Shown: one piece after another, positions 5,301-6,484 of the stretch
How positions within the stretch are numbered: position 1 is the stretch's first letter
Layout of the letters: each line of letters starts with the position of its first letter
Assembly (NCBI GenBank): GCA_964001155.1
Contig: CAXFCD010000084.1
Coordinates: forward strand, 1 to 6,484
Direction of reading: 5' to 3'
Length of the DNA: 6,484 bases
DNA from: CAXFCD01 sp964001155
GTDB taxonomy: Bacteria > Fidelibacterota > Marinisomatia > Marinisomatales > UBA1611
The notes under the pieces: generated by a model
The model's input: only the letters and a program-made list of their open reading frames with translations
The model's database searches: none
What the model was told of the DNA's origin: nothing
Program-made: the position numbers and the translations under genes

Positions 5301-6484
5301 TAAATCAAATTTATATTCACACGTCGTAATATTATTTCCTGCTACGGCCACAGGTGCATCATTCAAAATATAAGTTGCAACCAAGGAATCTGTGTCAAGA
5401 TTGACACCATCACTCACGGATAAAACAAAGGAGAAAACAGTGTCTATTTCAATGTCAGGAATGGTGAAAAGGGCTGTGTCCGAATTGGCATTTGAGATTA
5501 AACTGGTGTATCCATCCAGGGATGTCCAAGTGTAGGTCAGGGTGGAGTCTTCCGGGTCAAAGGAATCGACACTGATTAAATCAATGGTGGTATTACACCC
5601 GCTGGGAATATCCATATCTTCACCCGCATCAGCGGTGGGACATTTATCCGCCAAAAGCGTTACCTTAACCGTATCAAAATCTTCACAATATTCTTCCGAA
5701 TCATACACCCGCAACTCGAATTGGATATCAATATTTTCTGTTAAACCGTTAGGATATTTGAAATACGGGGTCACTTTTTTGGACTGGGAACTGGACATAT
5801 CCACCTCTTCCCCTTCGATTTGCGTCCATTTATATTTTAATGTGCCATCAAAATCATAGGAAGCAGTACCATCCAAATACACACGGTAGGTGCTACCGCT
5901 AATGGTATATTCACAAGATTCAAAATCTTCCCCCGCATTTGCCACAGGTACCAAATCATCTAAAACAGATACGATAATCGAATCTGTGTCCGTTAGCCCT
6001 GCTTCATCTGTTACGGTTAAGTAGAATGTTAAATTTTCGCCCACCACGGATTCACTGATGGTAAACATGACCGAATCTGCAGAAGTTGTGTTGGTTAAAT
6101 TAGAGGATAATTCATCAGCAACAGACCAGGCATAGGTTAAAGTAGTTCCTTCCGGATCTTCGGAATCTGTCCCGTCTAAATAAAAAAATGTTTGGCAGCC
6201 ACCACTTAATGAGAGGTTATCACCAGCTTCTGCAGTGGGACTCATATTATCTAAAATAGTAATTGTGACCGTATCGGTGTGTGTGCAATAGTCATCATCA
6301 ACTTCCAGTTCAAATCGGTAGGAACCTCCGGCATGCCCTGCATTAAAAATAGCAGTGGCAACGGCTTGGCTTCCACCGGACACGCTGGGCCCATCTAAGG
6401 AATTCCAGTCATAATCTAAATTCGATATGTTATCATCTATAGATCCGGACCCATCCAAGATTACTGAAATTAAGTTTGTGGAAA
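2346..6484 (-). CDS. Giant secreted PKD/Fn3 surface protein with T9SS-type C-terminal sorting domain (5' end beyond right edge)
   Basis: 1378 complete codons are visible before TGA at 2348-2346, open to the right edge. Residue 1 here is the Leu (TTG) codon at 6458-6456, which is internal. Domains in order: rest of PKD domain D (1-68); PKD domains at Pro74, Pro171, Pro274, Pro369 and Pro509, the one at 369 carrying an acidic insertion (404-466); an Fn3-like domain (602-745) with F-E-G-Y-K-L-Y-R-S and D-G-G-I-T-W; a long region without recognised fold (750-1170) containing S-N-P-T-R-G (833-838) and an I-P-G-Y strand; a CBM5/12-like stretch (1176-1229); and a FlgD-like/T9SS sorting domain (1272-1370). 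Such proteins cross the outer membrane by T9SS and are anchored or released. The PorV-like gene overlapping its stop supports this. By alignment with the left paralogue, about 331 N-terminal residues are missing, giving about 1700 in full. No enzyme motif is seen, so I favour an adhesin, matrix or binding scaffold. Coding is certain and function is not. Confidence 0.92.
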   Translation of the reverse strand, partial: STNLISVILDGSGSIDDNISNLDYDWNSLDGPSVSGGSQAVATAIFNAGHAGGSYRFELEVDDDYCTHTDTVTITILDNMSPTAEAGDNLSLSGGCQTFFYLDGTDSEDPEGTTLTYAWSVADELSSNLTNTTSADSVMFTISESVVGENLTFYLTVTDEAGLTDTDSIIVSVLDDLVPVANAGEDFESCEYTISGSTYRVYLDGTASYDFDGTLKYKWTQIEGEEVDMSSSQSKKVTPYFKYPNGLTENIDIQFELRVYDSEEYCEDFDTVKVTLLADKCPTADAGEDMDIPSGCNTTIDLISVDSFDPEDSTLTYTWTSLDGYTSLISNANSDTALFTIPDIEIDTVFSFVLSVSDGVNLDTDSLVATYILNDAPVAVAGNNITTCEYKFDLNGSRSYDINKNELDYAWDLDLTIDEFDDCNADQSICEGDDDWDAETMGNGVWDIGERVKDRETDDDLIGNEGFDADEGDLIITFTSPIDLEEDSTRQIMLRVYDGLCYSYDALFITINENICPIADAGETVRIPKFSTRPVLLNAATGSFDPDSSELTYEWTTPTGSIVSDSVVTVEDLEPTKRYSRYIYKLKVMDAENAISEDSVEVIFANFSTPESPAIYAVADHNRVLVSWDADSESSVDSLTGYADFEGYKLYRSIDGGITWGSDEDRLYDYNGHFVGWKPYAQFDLSAENDVDHCIYADEDCESGLTREISISGLDPLSPRFSLGNDSGIEYSFVDSNVIDGVKYSYTVTAYDIGFDPFDLDMENLGIAMDTVLIDTIDRINYSYVVDSVYHAGGCVYYSIISANEIVSVDTLWTTTNPDEFLGPDSLTYYNEAGEAIRTSSNPTRGYYSLESARGDSGKHNFITVIPGYTALDISFPDASNIEALFKTDSNNIGNGIREYFIVDRTKIVQDQVMYEIQAEQGKTAVDGMACEDPYVYGYLVEDSQGSPLTTKPYVQEDLGFLEEDSISGLPGTVLENGTYFVPEYAIINKVGQWTNQFKGIRFKIQNELKLNPSSPPDIELDTLVWSWASPDSLPMDSATIFGLSTGVLTELSYTNLASYKRRLNGDYMIEFFDSPVGDSIHFGEDANGRDMYMYTPFRITNLLTNKKVGLNCNDYGILDEGPQAVDNGAGDYVWTRGEDILMQEDTLKIAGVWESEYNYNFDLNFGLVDDFFSTDTSSSFRDYDNTKSYSPQDLVMYKQMLWEATSSVDPGEEPLSKYHDINEDGVVNNPWRIAYPWRGGEKLVLSPKKFFVDGDSWYSDMAALGKEVGIADTLNMDTIRVVPNPYKASSRFNESQNARKIRFTHLPKRCRISIYTLTGEHVTTFDHEQEFDGNAWWNLRTGNNQNGPEVAPGLYFYIIQFDDKKTKDHIGKFAIVR
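2349..2645 (-). other. C-terminal FlgD-like / T9SS type A-like sorting domain
   Basis: Residues 1272-1370 run from I-R-V-V-P-N-P-Y-K, through K-I-R-F-T-H-L-P and I-S-I-Y-T-L-T-G-E-H-V, to W-W-N-L-R-T-G-N, A-P-G-L-Y-F-Y-I-I and the final G-K-F-A-I-V-R. This order (PNP, hydrophobic strand, Y/F-x-L-x-G-E, GLY-x-Y, basic end) is the hallmark of C-terminal domains recognised by T9SS in the FCB group and of the related FlgD Ig-like fold. It ends exactly at the stop, as a sorting signal should. Confidence 0.85.
2772..2933 (-). other. Possible CBM5/12-like carbohydrate-binding motif
   Basis: Residues 1176-1229 read Y-D-N-T-K-S-Y-S-P-Q-D-L-V-M-Y, then L-W-E-A, then P-G-E-E-P, and finally a W (P-W-R). 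This resembles the chitin/cellulose-binding CBM5/12 pattern Y-x-x-G-D-x-V-x-Y...Y/W-x-A...G-x-x-P...W. The usual Gly before Asp is replaced by Gln, and the last Trp is separated by an inserted D-I-N-E-D-G-V-V loop. Similar stretches occur in other large secreted proteins of this lineage without proof of sugar binding, so the call is tentative. Confidence 0.45.
2796..2822 (-). other. EF-hand/dockerin-like calcium loop candidate
   Basis: Residues 1213-1221 read D-I-N-E-D-G-V-V-N, matching the first half of a dockerin/EF-hand calcium loop (D-x-N-x-D-G-x-[IV]-[ND]). It is single, with no paired second loop seen, and sits inside the CBM-like stretch. It may be a structural Ca2+ site rather than a cohesin-binding dockerin. 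Confidence 0.45.
4224..4655 (-). other. Fn3-like domain of the large PKD protein
   Basis: Residues 602-745 open with P-E-S-P-A-I-Y-A-V and R-V-L-V-S-W-D, then G-Y-A-D-F-E-G-Y-K-L-Y-R-S, and close with Y-S-Y-T-V-T-A-Y-D, the B, C and G strands of a fibronectin type III fold. It is longer than a usual 90-residue Fn3 because of a loop that holds an S-I-D-G-G-I-T-W-G element and a Cys pair (686 and 693). It marks the change from the PKD array to the unrecognised central region. Confidence 0.65.
5061..5249 (-). other. Acidic, calcium-loop-like insertion inside PKD domain D'
   Basis: Residues 404-466 lie between the Y-A-W strand and the I-I-T-F strand of PKD domain D', and the left gene's equivalent domain D lacks them. 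The insert is very rich in Asp/Glu, has two Cys (415, 422), and includes M-G-N-G-V-W-D-I-G-E and D-D-D-L-I-G-N-E-G-F-D. The G-N-G-x-W-D-x-G-E element recurs in secreted proteins of the FCB group and looks like a Ca2+-binding turn. Its function is inferred. Confidence 0.6.
6135..6484. repeat. Mosaic long direct repeat, right copy
   Basis: Partner of 1-350 in the same orientation and reading frame. The identical blocks are 6135-6233 and 6411-6484, and the diverged middle is 6234-6410. It encodes the visible start of the right-hand PKD protein and runs into the right edge. To the left of 6135 the right gene continues into domain A'; the corresponding part of the left gene is not in the window. 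Confidence 0.93.

Larger units (their letters stand above)
4668..6484 (-). repeat. PKD/Ig-like domain array (D-A'-B'-C'-D'-E) in the right-hand gene
   Basis: Each unit starts with a form of [VPI]-x-A-x-A-G-[EDN], carries L-D-G or L-N-G about 20-25 residues later, usually then a D-P-x-x-x-x-L-x-Y-x-W strand, and ends in a D-x-V-x-V type strand before the next Pro. Opening prolines are at residues 74, 171, 274, 369 and 509 (spacing 97, 103, 95, 140, the last enlarged by an insertion). This is the K319-like PKD type found in extracellular adhesins and enzymes. Units are protein repeats and mostly diverged at the DNA level. Confidence 0.85.

Noticed and set aside
6456..6458. TTG as start codon of the right-hand gene.
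   Set aside because: The frame stays open upstream to the edge, and the same residues are internal (about 331 residues in) in the left paralogue. The codon encodes leucine of the PKD L-D-G-S motif, with no signal peptide after it.
1..6484. Terminal redundancy of a circular element (plasmid or phage).
   Set aside because: True terminal redundancy would make 1-350 identical to 6135-6484. The middle 177 bp differ at roughly 67 positions, so these are two distinct loci.

Overview
The window is almost entirely coding, and every gene reads on the minus strand. In transcription order it holds (i) a very large secreted surface protein whose start lies beyond the right edge, (ii) an outer-membrane beta-barrel protein of the PorV/PorQ (UPF0164-like) family, and (iii) the first 439 codons of a second large secreted protein, cut by the left edge. 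Genes (i) and (ii) overlap by 4 bp (ATGA), and (ii) and (iii) are 12 bp apart, so this looks like one operon. I see no RNA gene, IS element, CRISPR array or terminator.

The organism is probably a member of the Fibrobacterota-Chlorobiota-Bacteroidota (FCB) superphylum. The style best fits Marinimicrobia (SAR406), Ignavibacteria or a similar lineage. The evidence is a long multidomain secreted protein ending in a FlgD-like/type IX secretion (T9SS) type sorting domain, a PorV-family protein encoded next to it, an Fn3-like 'DFEGYKLYRS' block, signal peptides ending in LxxQ/LFGQ, and no clear Shine-Dalgarno sequences. The phylum assignment is inference.

Both large proteins are built from PKD/Ig-like domains of the 'ADAGxD...LDGSxSxDPxxxxLxYxW' type. 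The domains follow a higher-order order that I call A-B-C-D-A'-B'-C'-D'-E. The left gene shows its signal peptide, then A-B-C-D and the start of A'. The right gene shows D-A'-B'-C'-D'-E, then an Fn3-like domain, a long uncharacterised region with a CBM5/12-like motif, and the sorting domain. Where they overlap (1-350 against 6135-6484) they align without gaps at a fixed offset of 6134 bp. They are therefore probably tandem paralogues on either side of the porV-like gene, each about 1700 residues long if collinear.

The most unusual feature is the mosaic in that overlap. Blocks of 99 and 74 bp are identical, and the 177 bp between them differ at roughly 67 positions. This points to gene conversion or recombination among surface-protein modules. 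It also means the window ends lie in repeats, so assembly around them should be treated with care. A plausible reading is a dedicated secretion cassette: two related T9SS-type cargo proteins and a PorV-like shuttle made from one transcript. No enzymatic domain is visible, so adhesion, matrix or glycan binding is a more likely role for the cargo than catalysis.
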